This document shows, one piece after another, positions 25,401-33,047 of a stretch of DNA of 64,000 bases (position 1 is the stretch's first letter; each line of letters opens with the position of its first letter). This DNA comes from Amycolatopsis sp. NBC_01488. GTDB lineage: Bacteria > Actinomycetota > Actinomycetes > Mycobacteriales > Pseudonocardiaceae. Under the pieces are notes generated by a model. That model was not told the origin of the DNA. It did not search any database and saw only the letters and a list, made by a program, of their open reading frames with translations. Where the stretch lies: assembly GCF_036227105.1 (NCBI RefSeq), contig NZ_CP109434.1, positions 129,001 to 193,000 on the forward strand, read 5' to 3'. The position numbers and the translations under genes are program-made.

Positions 25401-25718
25401 CGTGCCGTCGGCGTTGACGTACTCGGTGGTGAACATCGACCGCGACACCGGCGTCGAGCGCTGCGGGTCGAAGTGCGTCCCGGCACCCCCGTCCAACCGG
25501 GTCTGCGCCGCGAAATCCGCCTTCGACGGCGCTTGCGGCGCCACGGGCGCGGGCGGCGCCGAAGACAGCAATCCGACGTCGCGCGGATCGATCGGCCTCG
25601 GCGCTTCCGGCGGGGCCGCGATGGCTTCGGCACCACCGACGACCAGGGTCATCGTCAGGGCGAGCACGAGTGCTCTGACCCAGCGGACCAGCTGGACAGG
25701 ACGCGACAACCGCAGCAC
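19422..25718 (-). CDS. Secreted RHS/PA14 polymorphic toxin
   Basis: This 2,098-residue protein starts with GTG at 25718 after GGGAGGA. Residues 1-35 form a signal peptide. A beta-rich domain like DNRLRE (about 310-470) is followed by a PA14 module (about 626-760), YD/RHS repeats from about 950, a second PA14 (about 1138-1290) inserted in the repeat field, more repeats, and the RHS core boundary with SVDPVEGG and NAKDLDG near 1900-1926. The last 170 residues form the variable toxin: a glycine/alanine-rich hydrophobic segment, then a small strand-rich tip with G-Y-Y-H-L-V-I-H-P and Y-H-F-H-Y-S near the end. That tip resembles small RNase-type toxin folds (BECR-like), but only weakly. A stop-start overlap links it to the downstream immunity candidate. 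Confidence 0.88.
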   Translation of the reverse strand: MLRLSRPVQLVRWVRALVLALTMTLVVGGAEAIAAPPEAPRPIDPRDVGLLSSAPPAPVAPQAPSKADFAAQTRLDGGAGTHFDPQRSTPVSRSMFTTEYVNADGTHSVRQSNQPLNVQDEKGQWQPVQTTLATDPATERADADHHPLSPSLATKANDAAVLQVESGGHTAGLALDQAAPASAAVKGDSVTYPEVAAGTDLDYEVTPGAVKETIKLKRPPADGRSSWKFKLTTGDLTPKLEKNGSVTLADKAGVAKIVLPPIETWDSAGHGETAPAMTGGTYTLDKAGADWWLTVAVDPNWLRDPKRVYPVSVDPTFSYGVTESHSYRSDGTVCDACGLRIGNSQANGDTYNRSVFHMDYSPLFGKTVVGARMDLTRNTSVVGSLKTWNANLYHASAFNYNGVGGYMTSALVGDVGSFVGEGMTGFIRDRVNARDGSVFFMMIGAENPGTWTYKNLNATLTVDTGSPAPAATLVGPADGTVSTSLTPTLSVNPVTDPDGEQVKYCFRIATGADAKSGVVVESGCLTTPTWTVPAGILQDGVAYTWQAMTYSGTTTITPTWIGHFKIDQRIGDHGPSPVDDAGPVSVNLANGNVSTAEQTPSFTTVGGNAGLSFTYNSQQVQNKGLKASYFVDLSHNGIINDAQQPVLVRTEPQVNVDWGTDSPFAPALPADWFVARWEGFFQAPVTGTYQFAGVHDDGGTVWINNAKVYEVNTASDLNWTQATGVSLTAGQRVPIKVESAEATGAAKMRLFVRTTDNTTVAPQIVPADWLYTSDLPVLPQGWTLSADLDGDGASYTEAKVTDQNVVLTDASGAKHTWTKKSTGGYAPPADEDGVLGLDTAGKVTLAAGGDVFVFRADGKLETQSSTTDSRKPAALQYVYDGNPSRLAQIKDPVSGRAHILHYNRTGDDCYGGATPPAGAQALPPAQMLCRISYWDGTETRLWYVGGNLGRIEDPGSEITDYGYNAAGLLAGQRSSLANDWIAADPVNRKGNEGDVTTTITYDTGAKPKATNVSSAVPAIGRPRQGSTYRYDPANRTTFVDIAGLSPAVGYSSKVTYDDADRTTSTTDGAGKTSLQEWGPKDLPLSSTDPAGRKTTTIYDYADRPVDTYGPAPTSCFSGQQPSGTCAGGMAHAHNGYDEGINGLAVAWYDNDQLAGAPKAYTTGLGTADGSLVKNWNTDAPTAGIPADHFSLRAGGDIVFPSAGDYTLRLLADDGVRVWIDDQLVIDDWRNTTPAWRQGVVHSDAAGQAKRIRIDYYEFDQTAQLELHWTTPSGTQQPVPGAQLRPHYGLKTSTTAAESDGVADKVGTTKFGDDGIDPAYGLATSGQANPNGLTVTGSVSYEAPGTGYLRKTAKTMPSGAKTTYSYYGDTETRVNPCAPGTSAINQAGMAKLTTGATPASGPARVDEQVYDASGRTVAESTGGEWTCTTYDARDRPVQEKVPASKDAPARTVTHDYAVGGDPLTASISDDKGTITTVSDLLGRVVSYTDVNGVRTSTTYDQVGRVATSTVTPPDPADAPRVVSYTYDDAGRVQAEKLDDQVLASVTYDGAGELATATYGNGASLASVTKDNGARLLGLGWKTSDGKDIVSQVGRTSAGTIVDESLGGIDARPNAPNYLYDSIGRLTEAYVAGHHYTYDYTSAASATCPAGTQANAGVNTNRMRLVDQTASGTAETRYCYDAADRLLSTQGATALTAVGYDTDGNTTGWTAADGTTTTLTWDGSDRNIGARTVGPTPALNADIAYTRDAANRIVRRDPRDCDNNAVVRYGFTGDGDSADLTLNTDGRLTSLTLTLPGGVLYTTKVGSDGAFTPAYDHPSVRGDLVLSTDAAGHQAGELRTFDPYGQPLTTGGAVDSQNVPDNLPGSMDYGWLGQYQRAYEHTGGLSLVQMGARPYSPLLGRFLSVDPVEGGSANDYDYVVGDPINAKDLDGSMWGWFSAAVNVVTKVAEVASWIPGPIGAVASGVAAVGNAIQGNWVAAAQYAFGAITGGVGGMIVKAARKVTAVAHSVVLARRASQARRALSSLKYSRTAFKGTVRGYQSSRLLMREIMKNKPIRDPQGARGAVAWRVKGSWNKSSGYYHLVIHPRSRTIYHFHYSSRK

Positions 25719-26056
25719 GGCCAGTTCCTCCCCCGGCAGCCCGGCATCCCGCCGCGGCCGCCCCCCAATGGCCCGCGGAGCCCGTCATGCCGCCGCGGGG
25801 TCTGGCGGGGCGCACCGGGCACGTTGTGCCTGGTTCACCCCAGGGTCGGGAATTCTCGTCCCTCGCCCGCACCCTGCATCGCCGCGACCTCACATCGTCG
25901 TTACACCGTCGAGCGAGATCAAGCACACAGTTGCCAGCTGGTCACCGATCCAGTAAAAGCCCTGGTCACCGCCGTCCGCGGGCGAAGGCTCACCGGTTAC
26001 GATCGCTGCCGGTCCCGCCGTCGCCGGACCTGATACACCATTTCGGCAGGAGACTC
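25719..26056. other. Divergent intergenic region between RHS and membrane-protein genes
   Basis: These 338 bases hold the divergent promoters. I see a TACGAT -10-like element at about 25998-26003 for the plus strand but no convincing -35. No ORF with a ribosome site, no long repeat. Confidence 0.5.
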
Positions 26057-27709
26057 ATGCCCCAGCCCGCGCTTGACGCCCCGGACGTCGCCGCACCGAT
26101 CCCGCGCACGACCGCGAAGATCCGACGGACTTTCGCGCCCCGGCCCGGTGTCGCGGCGCTGTGGGTCTTCGCCACCGTTCCCTTCGCGCTGGCCCTGCTG
26201 GCCGCGGTGCGCGCACCGAAGATGCACGTGCTGCTCGACTACTGGCACGTCTTCGCGAAGATCACCGACGACAACGGCGATCTCCTGCTCGGCCAGGTCT
26301 TCACCTACCACCTCGACCAGCCGTTCGTCGTGCCGTCACTGCTGTTCTACGCCGACGCCGCGTGGTTCGGCGGTGACAACCGCGTCCTGACCGTCCTGAC
26401 GGTCGCCCTGCTCGCCGTCGCGGTCTTCGCACTGCACACGATGGTGCCGCGACAGCTGAATCCCGTGACACGCGTGGCGCTGACCGCCGCCATGTCCTGG
26501 CTGCTGTTCACTTCTCACGCGACGGAACTGTGGTCGCAGAGCACGAACGGCATCAGCTGGGTCCCCGCGGTGACGTTCTGCACGATCGCGATCGCCTGCG
26601 CGCACCACGGTCGCCCGATCGGCGCGTACGCGGCCGCCGTGCTGGGCTGCCTCAGTTTCGGTGCCGCGTTGCCGATCTGGTTCGTGATTGCCTTCATCGC
26701 CTGGCTCCGCAAGGAATCACGGCTTCGCGTCGTACTCCCGTCGGCGGTCGGTCTGGTCGTCCTCATCGGCTGGTGGCTCACCAAACCCGCCGGAACCCAG
26801 TCCGGGGCGACGGCCGCCTTCGACCCGGACGGACGGCTTTCGGTCGTCGCCGCCGCGGTCGGCGGACTGTGGTCGGTGGACGTCGCCGTCCTCGCGGTCG
26901 TCGCCGGAGGCCTGACCATCACGATTCTCGCTCTGCTGCTGCGCCGGACGATCGCCGACCGGCCGGCGGCGGACGCGGGCTGGGCGGGTTTGGCTTGCTA
27001 CGCCGTCGCTTTGGCCATGATGCTCGCGCTCGGCCGGACCACGACGAGCGTTCCCGGCGGCAACGTCGGACTGGTCAGCCGATACGTCCTGGTCGCGGCG
27101 CTGGCCACGATCGCGCTGCTGGTGCTGACCACATCGCACCGTCCACAGTGGCCACATCGGTACGTCGTCGCGGGGATCGTCGCACTGTCCCTCGTCACGC
27201 ACGCCATCGGCGGCGGCAAGGCCGACGAAGTCCGCGGCAGCTACGCACCCCTCAGCCTCTCCGCCATCGCTCTCCGCGTCGACGCACCCGCGGCGCTGGC
27301 GGCACTGCACATCCAGCGCGCCGCCGCCCCCGCGGCCCGCGCGTTGCACGCCTACCCGTTCACCGATGCGTTCACCCTCGGCTGCCACGGCCCCGAACTC
27401 GGCAGCCACGTCGACCTGACGACCGCACAACCGACGTCAGCCAACGCAGCCGGAGCACTCGACAAACCCGCCACCGGCCCCGGCGCCATCACCACCGGCT
27501 GGGCCGTCGTCAACGGAACCCAGCCGGACTGCATCCTCATCACCGACCAGACCGGCACGGTCATCGGCGGCGGCATCACCGGCCTGCCGCTCACCGCCGG
27601 ACAAACAGCCTCACCAGGAGCGACAGCCTGGCAGGCAACGGCAGGGCCCACGAACGGACCGCTCACGGTGCTCACCGTCCAGGCCGGGCACCTCTACCGG
27701 ATCAGCTGA
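26057..27709 (+). CDS. Polytopic membrane protein, glycosyltransferase-like topology
   Basis: A 550-residue protein with a short soluble N-terminus, about ten hydrophobic helices between roughly 35 and 400 and a 150-residue extracytoplasmic C-terminal domain rich in Thr/Gly. The topology, with a long first loop (DYWHVFAKITDDNGDLL), resembles actinobacterial integral-membrane mannosyl/arabinosyl-type transferases, but no diagnostic Asp-Asp or Asp-Glu pair is certain. ATG 26057 is preferred because GGCAGGAG sits 6 nt upstream. The last bases of the gene form one copy of the 24-bp direct repeat that bounds the next two genes. Confidence 0.7.
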   Translation: MPQPALDAPDVAAPIPRTTAKIRRTFAPRPGVAALWVFATVPFALALLAAVRAPKMHVLLDYWHVFAKITDDNGDLLLGQVFTYHLDQPFVVPSLLFYADAAWFGGDNRVLTVLTVALLAVAVFALHTMVPRQLNPVTRVALTAAMSWLLFTSHATELWSQSTNGISWVPAVTFCTIAIACAHHGRPIGAYAAAVLGCLSFGAALPIWFVIAFIAWLRKESRLRVVLPSAVGLVVLIGWWLTKPAGTQSGATAAFDPDGRLSVVAAAVGGLWSVDVAVLAVVAGGLTITILALLLRRTIADRPAADAGWAGLACYAVALAMMLALGRTTTSVPGGNVGLVSRYVLVAALATIALLVLTTSHRPQWPHRYVVAGIVALSLVTHAIGGGKADEVRGSYAPLSLSAIALRVDAPAALAALHIQRAAAPAARALHAYPFTDAFTLGCHGPELGSHVDLTTAQPTSANAAGALDKPATGPGAITTGWAVVNGTQPDCILITDQTGTVIGGGITGLPLTAGQTASPGATAWQATAGPTNGPLTVLTVQAGHLYRIS

Positions 27710-27723
27710 ACCGCAAATCAGCG
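27700..27723 (+). repeat. 24-bp direct repeat, left copy
   Basis: Exactly matches 30844-30867. It spans the stop codon of the membrane-protein gene (TGA at 27707-27709). Confidence 0.85.
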
Positions 27724-27790
27724 TGTCCCGGCCGGGGCCGCCGGACCGACCGGTGACCGGCTCGGAGCCTTCGTCGAGCCGAGCCTTTGC

Positions 27791-27818
27791 TTGCTCCGTC
27801 GCGCGGCATCTCTACTAT
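27791..27818 (+). promoter_or_regulatory. Promoter of the leaderless NB-ARC/TPR regulator
   Basis: TTGCTC (27791-27796), a 16-nt spacer and TACTAT (27813-27818) form a near-consensus vegetative promoter. Its transcription start should fall at about 27825, the first base of a GTG that opens the conserved part of the reading frame. Confidence 0.6.
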
Positions 27819-27824
27819 GGCGCG

Positions 27825-30023
27825 GTGCAATCGGGGCAGACGCTGTCCGAGATGGTGGCAGGACTGCGGAGCAGTCGCGGCCTGTCGCAGGAGCAGCTGG
27901 CGGAGCAGAGCGGGATCAGCGTTCGCGCCATCGGAGAGATCGAGCGCGGCGCTACGCGGCGCCCGCACCGCGAGACGCTGCGTGCCCTCGCCGGCGCGCT
28001 CGGCCTGACGCCGGACGAGCAGGAGGCGTTCGCGCGGAGCGCCCGCACCGCGCCGCCGCCGGACACGCGTCGACGGCGGACCGTACGCCCGGCGCTGCCG
28101 GCGCCGGTCACCTCGATCGTCGGCCGAGCCGACGACCTCGCCGCCGTGCTTCGGCTGGTTCAGGATCCCGCGGTGCGGCTGGTCACGATCACCGGCACCG
28201 GCGGGGTCGGCAAGACGCGCCTGGCGCTGGAGGCCGGCTGGCAGGCGGCGAGCCGGTTCGAGGCCGTGCACGGCCTCGACTTGAGTGCCCTGAGGGAGCC
28301 GGATGACGTGCCGCAGGCCCTGGCGGAGTCCCTGCGCGGCCCGGACCCGGCCACGGTGATCGGCGACGGGCGATGGCTGCTGGTGCTCGACAGCTTCGAA
28401 CACGTCGCCGCCTCGGCCACCGCCATCGCCGCGCTGCTCGCCGGGTGCCCGCGGCTGACCGTGCTGGTGACCAGCCGGTCGCCGCTGCGGCTCCGGGGCG
28501 AGCACTTGTGGCCACTGACCCCACTGTCCACTCCGGACAGTGACGACCCGGCGGCCATGGCCGGCCATGCGGCCGTCGAACTCCTGGTCGAGCGTACCGC
28601 CGCGGTCCGGCCGGGATTCGCGCTCACCGGGGACAACGCCGCCACGGTCGCCGCGCTGTGCCGTCGGCTGGACGGTCTGCCGCTGGCCCTGGAGCTGGCC
28701 GCGGCACGACTGCGCACCCAGGCGCCGTCGCAGGTGCTCGCCCAGGTCCGTGACCTGCACGGCGACACGGTGGATCTGGCCGACCGGCACCTGAGCCTGC
28801 GCCGCACGGTCGAGTGGAGCACGCGCGGGCTCACCGGTCCCGACCGGCGGCTGTTCGGCCTGCTGGGTGCGTTCGCCGGTGGTGCCGACCCGGTCGACGT
28901 CGAGGCCGTGTTCGGCGCCCAGCCGCATTCGCTGGCGACGCTGGCCGCGCACAGCCTGGTCACCGTCACGGACCGGGCCGGGCACCCCCGGATCGGCATG
29001 CTGGACACCATCCGGGAAGTCGTGGAGGACCAGCTCACCAGCACCGGCGATCGGGACGAGCACGCAGCACACTTCTTCCGCCTGGTCTGCGCCGGCGATC
29101 CGCGGCTGGGCAACGAGCAGGACAACGTCCGTGCCGCCATCCAGCACGCCGTCGACGCCGCACCCGCCCTGCTGCACGTGGCGACCGTGCGCGCGCTGAC
29201 CGGCCATTACGTCGCCCGGGGCCGGTTCGCCGAGGGACGCCGGATGCTGGCCGGGGCGGCCGCCACCGCGCCCACCGAGCAGGCCCGGGCGTGGGCCTGG
29301 CACGGCGCCGCGGTCGCCGCCAACCAGAGCGGCGACCCGGAGGCGGCGCTGGCGCTGGCGGCCTCCGCCGCCGCGGCCTTCGGCGCCGATCCGGACGGCC
29401 GGGCGGCGACACTGACCCTGATCGGCAACGCCCACAAGTTCGCGGGCCGGTACACCGACGCCGCGGCCGCGTACACGGACGTCCTGGATCAGGCCCGGAC
29501 GACCGGCGACGTGCGCCGCGAGGCGATCGCGCTGAACAACCTGGGCGCGCTCGCGCACGACCGCGGCGCTCACGCACAAGCGATCGAGTACCACGATGCC
29601 GCGTTGCGCCGCAAGCACGAACTCGGCGATCGGCGCGGCGTCGCGGTGGCGCAACTCAACCTCGGCGCCGTGCGGAACGACACCGGCGACCACGCCGGCG
29701 CGGCCGTCCTGCTGACCGAAGCCGCAGCGACCTTCGCCGCCCTCGGCGAACCCGGCTCCGAGGCTTTCACGCTGGCGCTGCTGGCCCGGTCCCACGCCGG
29801 ACTGGCCCGCTGGGACGACGCCACGGCAACCGGCAAGCGAGCGCTGGACCTGGCTCGCCGAGCCGAGCACGCTCAGGCAACCGGGCTCGCGCTGCTCGCG
29901 CTCGGCGAGACCGCCGCCGCCAACGGCGACCCGGCCGGCGTTGCCTTGTTGCGCGAGGCCCTGACGTTCCCGATCGGCCTTCCGGACCAGGCCCGCATCC
30001 ACGACCACCTCGGCGGCCGCTGA
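27825..30023 (+). CDS. XRE-HTH, NB-ARC, TPR transcriptional regulator
   Basis: A 732-residue regulator with an XRE helix-turn-helix (about 8-62, SQEQLAEQSGISVRAIGEIERG), an NB-ARC/AAA domain with P-loop GTGGVGKT at 124-131, LLVLDSFEHV as Walker B and a PLALELAAARL region, a winged-helix part, and TPR-like helical repeats from about 420 to the end (NNLGALAHDRG). Upstream in-frame codons overlap the promoter, so the GTG at 27825 is taken as a leaderless start. It lies with the lectin gene inside a segment bounded by 24-bp direct repeats. Its target is unknown; the nearby lectin is the simplest guess. Confidence 0.83.
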   Translation: MQSGQTLSEMVAGLRSSRGLSQEQLAEQSGISVRAIGEIERGATRRPHRETLRALAGALGLTPDEQEAFARSARTAPPPDTRRRRTVRPALPAPVTSIVGRADDLAAVLRLVQDPAVRLVTITGTGGVGKTRLALEAGWQAASRFEAVHGLDLSALREPDDVPQALAESLRGPDPATVIGDGRWLLVLDSFEHVAASATAIAALLAGCPRLTVLVTSRSPLRLRGEHLWPLTPLSTPDSDDPAAMAGHAAVELLVERTAAVRPGFALTGDNAATVAALCRRLDGLPLALELAAARLRTQAPSQVLAQVRDLHGDTVDLADRHLSLRRTVEWSTRGLTGPDRRLFGLLGAFAGGADPVDVEAVFGAQPHSLATLAAHSLVTVTDRAGHPRIGMLDTIREVVEDQLTSTGDRDEHAAHFFRLVCAGDPRLGNEQDNVRAAIQHAVDAAPALLHVATVRALTGHYVARGRFAEGRRMLAGAAATAPTEQARAWAWHGAAVAANQSGDPEAALALAASAAAAFGADPDGRAATLTLIGNAHKFAGRYTDAAAAYTDVLDQARTTGDVRREAIALNNLGALAHDRGAHAQAIEYHDAALRRKHELGDRRGVAVAQLNLGAVRNDTGDHAGAAVLLTEAAATFAALGEPGSEAFTLALLARSHAGLARWDDATATGKRALDLARRAEHAQATGLALLALGETAAANGDPAGVALLREALTFPIGLPDQARIHDHLGGR

Positions 30024-30125
30024 GTTTCCGCCGGCTTTTCCGCCGGTTCCTCCTGGAGTCCCGATGTGGTGATCCCTAGTGTTTCCCGCGTCACCGACCC
30101 GCATCCGTGCCTTCCGAGGAGACCC

Positions 30126-30695
30126 ATGCTGCATTTGCCCCGCGCGATCCGCACCGCGGTGCTGGTTCCGCTCGCCATCGCCGTCGTGGCGCTGACGGGC
30201 TCCACCCCCGCCTACGCCGACCGGACCATCATGCCGCCGGTGAGCGGCGACGTGGTGGCTTGGCAGACCGTCAGCAGCAGTCCTCCCATCGGCCTCAGGT
30301 GCATGCAGGTCGACAAGGGACACTTCGACGACTTCGCCCTGGTGGACCAGTTCACCTGCGAGTACGGGAACAACCAGAGATGGCGGCTGGGACAGGCCAC
30401 CGACGACCCCGACGTTTTCTGGCTGCAGAACGTGGCCACCGCGAAGTGCCTCGACGACTACGCGTACGGAACGGGTCAGGGGAACCCCATCATCCAGTAC
30501 GACTGCCTCGTCGGCACGAACCAGCAGTGGCGGATGCTCTGGGACTACTACAACGGGAACGCGCAGTTCCAGAACGTCAACAGCGGCCTGTGCCTGTCGG
30601 TGGACGGCATCACCAACAGCAACTACCGCCGTTTCGTGCAGAACCCCTGCTACGGATTCGTCAACGAACGGTTCGAGCCGATCCTGCCGAACTAG
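30126..30695 (+). CDS. Secreted ricin-type beta-trefoil lectin
   Basis: A 189-residue protein with a Sec signal peptide cut after about AYA (residue 31) and a single ricin-type beta-trefoil: three Q-x-W-type repeats are visible (NNQRWRL, NQQWRML, ERFEPIL) together with paired Cys residues and CLDDY/CLSVDG motifs. Such modules bind galactose- or xylose-type glycans. There is no attached catalytic domain. ATG 30126 follows GAGGAG. It shares direction with the NB-ARC regulator 102 nt upstream. Confidence 0.85.
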   Translation: MLHLPRAIRTAVLVPLAIAVVALTGSTPAYADRTIMPPVSGDVVAWQTVSSSPPIGLRCMQVDKGHFDDFALVDQFTCEYGNNQRWRLGQATDDPDVFWLQNVATAKCLDDYAYGTGQGNPIIQYDCLVGTNQQWRMLWDYYNGNAQFQNVNSGLCLSVDGITNSNYRRFVQNPCYGFVNERFEPILPN

Positions 30696-30843
30696 CCGAG
30701 CGGGCCCTGCTCCACCGGCGGCGACCGGCGCATTCCCGGTCGCGGTCGTGGACGGAGATCCAGGACGAATTCCACGCCCGTGACGAAGGCATCGCATGCG
30801 GGCAGGTCGGCGAACCGGTCGCGACCCAATCCGGATCGGCGCA

Positions 30844-30867
30844 GATCAGCTGAACCGCAAATCAGCG
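30844..30867 (+). repeat. 24-bp direct repeat, right copy
   Basis: Exact copy of 27700-27723. It overlaps the last codons of the minus-strand small ORF next to rlmN, so the two repeats bound a 3.1-kb segment containing the regulator and lectin genes. Confidence 0.85.
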
Positions 30868-31128
30868 GTCGAGCCAGGGAGCCAGCAGCTTCTCCAGATC
30901 AGCGTCCGACAACGCACGCGGCCCGCCATGGAACTCGTGCCACCGCGACGCATCACACGCCGCCGAGTACTCCACCTCGAACGCCCGCATCAACACATAC
31001 ATGAACGTCACCGAACTGAACCGCTCACCCAGCAACGTCCGCGCCTCACGAGCGACCTGCGTCGCACCACGGAAATCCGCCAGCTTCAACGATTCCGCAG
31101 CCGGATCCAACAGGCTGGGCGCATACAT
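30862..31128 (-). CDS. Small protein of unknown function next to rlmN
   Basis: An 88-residue, charged, predicted helical protein (start ATG 31128, GTG 31131 also possible) beginning MYAPSLLDPAAESLKL. No family recognised. It lies 30 nt after rlmN in the same direction. The last 75 residues are duplicated in the remnant at 18302-18530, which shows the sequence was once part of a longer mobile or duplicated unit. The opening 15 residues differ from the other copy, so this version may itself be truncated at its N-terminus. Confidence 0.5.
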   Translation of the reverse strand: MYAPSLLDPAAESLKLADFRGATQVAREARTLLGERFSSVTFMYVLMRAFEVEYSAACDASRWHEFHGGPRALSDADLEKLLAPWLDR

Positions 31129-31158
31129 CACGACAGAATCTCCATCACCGAACCGAAC

Positions 31159-32265
31159 TCAGCCTTCAGCGGCAAGCTGACCACACGCCGCCGCGATCTC
31201 CTGGCCCCGGGTGTCCCGCACCGTACACGCGACACCACCCGCGTTCACCAGCCGCACGAACTCCCGCTCCACCGGCTTCGGCGACGCATCCCACTTCGAC
31301 CCCGGCGTCGGGTTCAACGGGATCACGTTCACGTGCACCAGCTGACCCAGGTGCTTGCGCAGCCGCTTCGCCAAAAGCTCAGCCCGCCACGGCTGATCGT
31401 TGATATCGCGGATCAAAGCGTACTCAATGGACACTCGCCGCCCGGAAGTGTCGGCGTAGTACCGGGCCGCGGACAAAACCTCGTCCACCGACCAACGCTC
31501 GTTCACCGGTACCAGCGTGTCACGCAGCTCGTCATCCGGCGTGTGCAACGACACCGCCAGCCGCACCTGCATCTTCTCGTCCGCCAGCTTGCGAATCGCC
31601 GGCGCCAGACCCACGGTCGACACCGTCACCGACCGCTGACCGATTCCCAGCCCACCCGGCGCCGGATCGGTGATCCGCCGGACCGCCGCCACCACACGCT
31701 TGTAGTTGGCCAGGGGCTCGCCCATGCCCATGAAGACGATGTTGGACAGCCGCCCGGGGCCGCCCGGCATCGTGCCGTCGCGCATGACCGCCGCCGCCGA
31801 GCGGACCTGGTCGACGATCTCCGCCGTCGACAGGTTGCGGTCGAGCCCGCCCTGGCCGGTCGCGCAGAACGGGCACGCCATGCCGCAGCCCGCCTGGCTC
31901 GAGATGCACAGCGTCGCTCGGTCCGGGTAGCGCATCAGGACGCTCTCCAGGAGCGTGCCGTCGTGGGCCCGCCACAGCGTCTTGCGCGTCGCGCCGTTGT
32001 CGGCCGCCAGCGCGCGGACCTCGGTCAGCAGGGTCGGCATCAGATCAGCGACCAGCCGCGACCGAGAGGCCGCCGGGATGTCGGTCATCTCCGCCGGGTC
32101 GACCGTCAGGCGCGAGAAGTAGTGGTTCGACAGCTGCTTCGCCCGGAACGGCTTCTCCCCCAGCTCGGCCACGGCGGCGGCGCGCTCGGCCACCGAAAGG
32201 TCGGCGAGGTGACGCGGCGGCAGGCCGCGCTTGGGGGCGTCGAAGACTAGCGGGAGGGCAGTCAT
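31159..32265 (-). CDS. rlmN: 23S rRNA/tRNA adenine-C2 methyltransferase RlmN
   Basis: A 368-residue radical-SAM enzyme that methylates C2 of A2503 in 23S rRNA and A37 of some tRNAs. The cluster motif [11 protein letters not shown] is present, as are GMGEPLANY, the [11 protein letters not shown] segment and [11 protein letters not shown]. The catalytic Cys near the C-terminus lies in [12 protein letters not shown]. Length and motifs are complete, so this is the functional copy. A partial, decayed duplicate of its 3' region lies at 18.5 kb. The gene marks the change from accessory to conserved chromosome. Confidence 0.96.
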   Translation of the reverse strand: MTALPLVFDAPKRGLPPRHLADLSVAERAAAVAELGEKPFRAKQLSNHYFSRLTVDPAEMTDIPAASRSRLVADLMPTLLTEVRALAADNGATRKTLWRAHDGTLLESVLMRYPDRATLCISSQAGCGMACPFCATGQGGLDRNLSTAEIVDQVRSAAAVMRDGTMPGGPGRLSNIVFMGMGEPLANYKRVVAAVRRITDPAPGGLGIGQRSVTVSTVGLAPAIRKLADEKMQVRLAVSLHTPDDELRDTLVPVNERWSVDEVLSAARYYADTSGRRVSIEYALIRDINDQPWRAELLAKRLRKHLGQLVHVNVIPLNPTPGSKWDASPKPVEREFVRLVNAGGVACTVRDTRGQEIAAACGQLAAEG

Positions 32266-32453
32266 AACCGAACCAGTGTCCCACGCGGCCCCAGCCGTCG
32301 CCCGAGCCGCCCTCGCCGGGTGTACGCCAGGTCACCTGCCCGCCGGGCCCGGTCGACGACACCGCCTCCACCCGCCCTGGCTAGATTGACGTCCGCTCGG
32401 CGAAACCGGCTGGGGCGGTCGTGAGTCCAAGGGCGGACGAAAGAGGTGAACCC

Positions 32454-33047
32454 GTGCGGAGCCGTTTCCTCCTGGCCGTCGCGGTGGTGCTGGGCACCGC
32501 GGCGTGCAGCACCGCCACCGGCGGTCAGGCGCAGCCCGTGGCGACCGTGACCAGGGTCGCCGGGCCGCAGGTCGTCGTCGGGACGATGCACGTGGCCCTG
32601 CCCGTCGGCGCGAAGTACACCGACAAGAGCCAGGACGGCCTGCTCGACGGCTGCGTCGCCGAAGGCACCGCTGTGTGCCAGGCGCGGCTGCTCGACCTCC
32701 GCGAAGCGACTTCGGACCCCAACGCGCCCATCAACCTGCCCAGCGCGAAGCGTCCCTTCGGCTGGTACACCGGCACGGACGTCCCGACGTGCATCACCGC
32801 CGCCTCGCCGCCCGGGGCCGCCGCCGTCGCGACCGGCAGCGACCTCCTCGAGTCCGGGTTCAAGCCGATCGGCCCGAAGAAGGCCGAGTACGGCAAGTGG
32901 CAGGTCACCTGCGAGGACGCGACCCAGAACAACCAGGTCCGGATGTGGTGGCTGCCGACGAGCAAGATCCTCGTCGTCGAGTACGGGTCCGCCGCCGACT
33001 GGGACGCCGAGATGGACGCGATGCTCGCCGCGGCGACGTTCAGCTGA
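32454..33047 (+). CDS. Putative secreted lipoprotein
   Basis: A 197-residue protein from GTG 32454 (GAGGTGA upstream) with a short signal peptide and lipobox GTAAC, then a Thr/Gly/Gln linker. The mature part has four Cys residues (DGCVAEG, CQARL, TCITA, TCEDA) likely forming two disulfides, and no catalytic motif. The family is seen in Pseudonocardiaceae, in my recollection, without known function. It overlaps the convergent AceE-like gene by 8 bp at the stops. Confidence 0.75.
   Translation: MRSRFLLAVAVVLGTAACSTATGGQAQPVATVTRVAGPQVVVGTMHVALPVGAKYTDKSQDGLLDGCVAEGTAVCQARLLDLREATSDPNAPINLPSAKRPFGWYTGTDVPTCITAASPPGAAAVATGSDLLESGFKPIGPKKAEYGKWQVTCEDATQNNQVRMWWLPTSKILVVEYGSAADWDAEMDAMLAAATFS

Noticed and set aside
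19422-25718. Insecticidal Tc-toxin component or phage tail protein
   Set aside because: RHS repeats occur there too, but this protein has a signal peptide, PA14 modules and a C-terminal variable tip with coupled downstream gene, as in polymorphic toxins.
27700-30867. Insertion sequence or composite transposon
   Set aside because: Direct repeats are present, but there is no transposase, integrase or terminal inverted repeat inside.
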